From DASZMX01 sp035551475 (lineage in GTDB: Bacteria > Verrucomicrobiota > Verrucomicrobiia > Limisphaerales > Palsa-1400), in NCBI GenBank assembly GCA_035551475.1, contig DASZMX010000032.1, forward strand, positions 1 to 31,098: DNA of 31,098 nt, written 5' to 3'. The notes under the pieces were generated by a model. The model was given only the letters and a program-made list of their open reading frames with translations, was not told where the DNA came from and made no database searches. A program made the position numbers and the translations under genes. This document shows positions 30,790 to 31,098 of the stretch, piece after piece (positions within the stretch are counted from its first letter, which is position 1; each line of letters starts with the position of its first letter).

Positions 30790-31098
30790 ATGGCTGAGAA
30801 TCCAAAATCAACTGCTGGGGGCGACAAGCTGAACGGTTTGTTCGTCCGGGGCGTCGTCATGTCGAGCGCGGCGAAGGCACACAAGCGCAAGGACGGATCG
30901 GGCGTCTTTGTCATCGTCCGATACGAACTGGCGTTACAGCCAGGCATGGCCGTTTGGGAAGCATTCCACGACCCCAAAGACGGCAAGGTCAAACTGGACG
31001 GCGAAGTCGTTACCGTGTTTCCAAGGCTGCCGGAGTTTCAGCAAATCACGCTGAAAGTCCTGCGCTGGGAAGAACGAGACAAGCGGCTACTCGTCAAA
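30790..31098 (+). CDS. Unrecognised protein, N-terminal 103 codons (cut by window edge)
   Basis: The frame opens at ATG 30790 behind a strong ribosome site (AAAGGAGG, 10 bases upstream) and stays open to the edge. The product starts MAENPKSTAGGDKLNG, continues VRGVVMSSAAKAHKRKDG and has alternating charged and hydrophobic segments (VFVIVRYELALQPG, EFQQITLKVLRWEERDKR) typical of a small beta-barrel. This resembles OB-fold-like nucleic-acid-binding proteins of small phages or plasmids, but no family can be named. Its position directly outside a tRNA gene and its smooth high-quality ribosome site make a mobile-element gene plausible. Confidence 0.6.
   Translation, partial: MAENPKSTAGGDKLNGLFVRGVVMSSAAKAHKRKDGSGVFVIVRYELALQPGMAVWEAFHDPKDGKVKLDGEVVTVFPRLPEFQQITLKVLRWEERDKRLLVK

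Noticed and set aside
30416..30832. 138-codon plus-strand frame with the peptide GVGFEPTVRFPVRL
   Set aside because: This is read through the complement of tRNA-Ser; GVGFEPT-like peptides are a well-known false annotation over serine/leucine tRNAs. The downstream part overlaps the better-supported gene at 30790.
1..31098. CRISPR array or classical defence/toxin-antitoxin system
   Set aside because: No regular direct repeats with spacers were seen and no Cas, restriction, retron or toxin motifs were recognised in any gene.

Overview
The window looks like a chromosomal segment of a Gram-negative bacterium, most likely of the Verrucomicrobiota (perhaps a soil Pedosphaera-like lineage). This is inferred from protein style: long exported proteins with autotransporter-associated beta-strand repeats, a C-terminal module ending in FYRL/FYRV seen in two unrelated proteins, a propeller-type sensor kinase, and lone carbohydrate-active proteins with Sec signals. 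No rRNA or marker gene is present to prove it.

Layout. (1) 1-2983: an accessory edge with the end of an insertion sequence (transposase start codon at 72, minus strand), a stretch without a clear gene, and an exported fusion of a formylglycine-generating-enzyme-like (SUMF1) domain with a metzincin-type zinc protease. (2) 2984-3595, minus: a small exported DUF4142 protein with an unusual leader (nine-codon ORF plus a long inverted repeat). (3) 3814-12614, plus: a GH50-like exported glycoside hydrolase, a two-component system (propeller sensor kinase and LuxR-type response regulator) and a large exported beta-strand-repeat protein with an internal tandem duplication. A 16-bp palindrome, TCGGCA-N4-TGCCGA, recurs in three of the gaps here. 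(4) 12694-27687, minus: an almost gapless [NiFe]-hydrogenase gene set. (5) 27795-30397, plus: a CBM6-like exported protein and a large polytopic membrane protein. (6) 30498-31098: tRNA-Ser(CGA) on the minus strand, then an unrecognised gene that runs off the right edge.

The centrepiece is the hydrogenase locus. In transcription order it encodes an FNT-family channel, a 65-aa charged protein, a DUF5947-like protein, a DUF6084-like protein, a 423-aa protein of unknown function, the large-subunit maturation protease, a 46-aa single-span membrane peptide (DUF6893-like), the small and large subunits, HypB, HypA, a NifU-domain protein, a NiCoT nickel permease, HypF, HypC, HypD, a GmhA-like sugar isomerase and HypE. 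The small subunit has no Tat signal and has Asp in place of the second proximal-cluster cysteine (C-x-x-D). With the DUF partners this marks it as a group 1h (formerly group 5, 'actinobacterial-type') oxygen-tolerant, high-affinity uptake hydrogenase, the class that lets aerobic bacteria live on traces of atmospheric H2. Structural genes, nickel import, all six Hyp factors, the protease and a putative Fe-S scaffold are present, so the locus looks self-sufficient. The unexplained parts are the DUF5947/DUF6084/423-aa block, the two microproteins, the sugar isomerase between hypD and hypE, and the FNT channel at the head.
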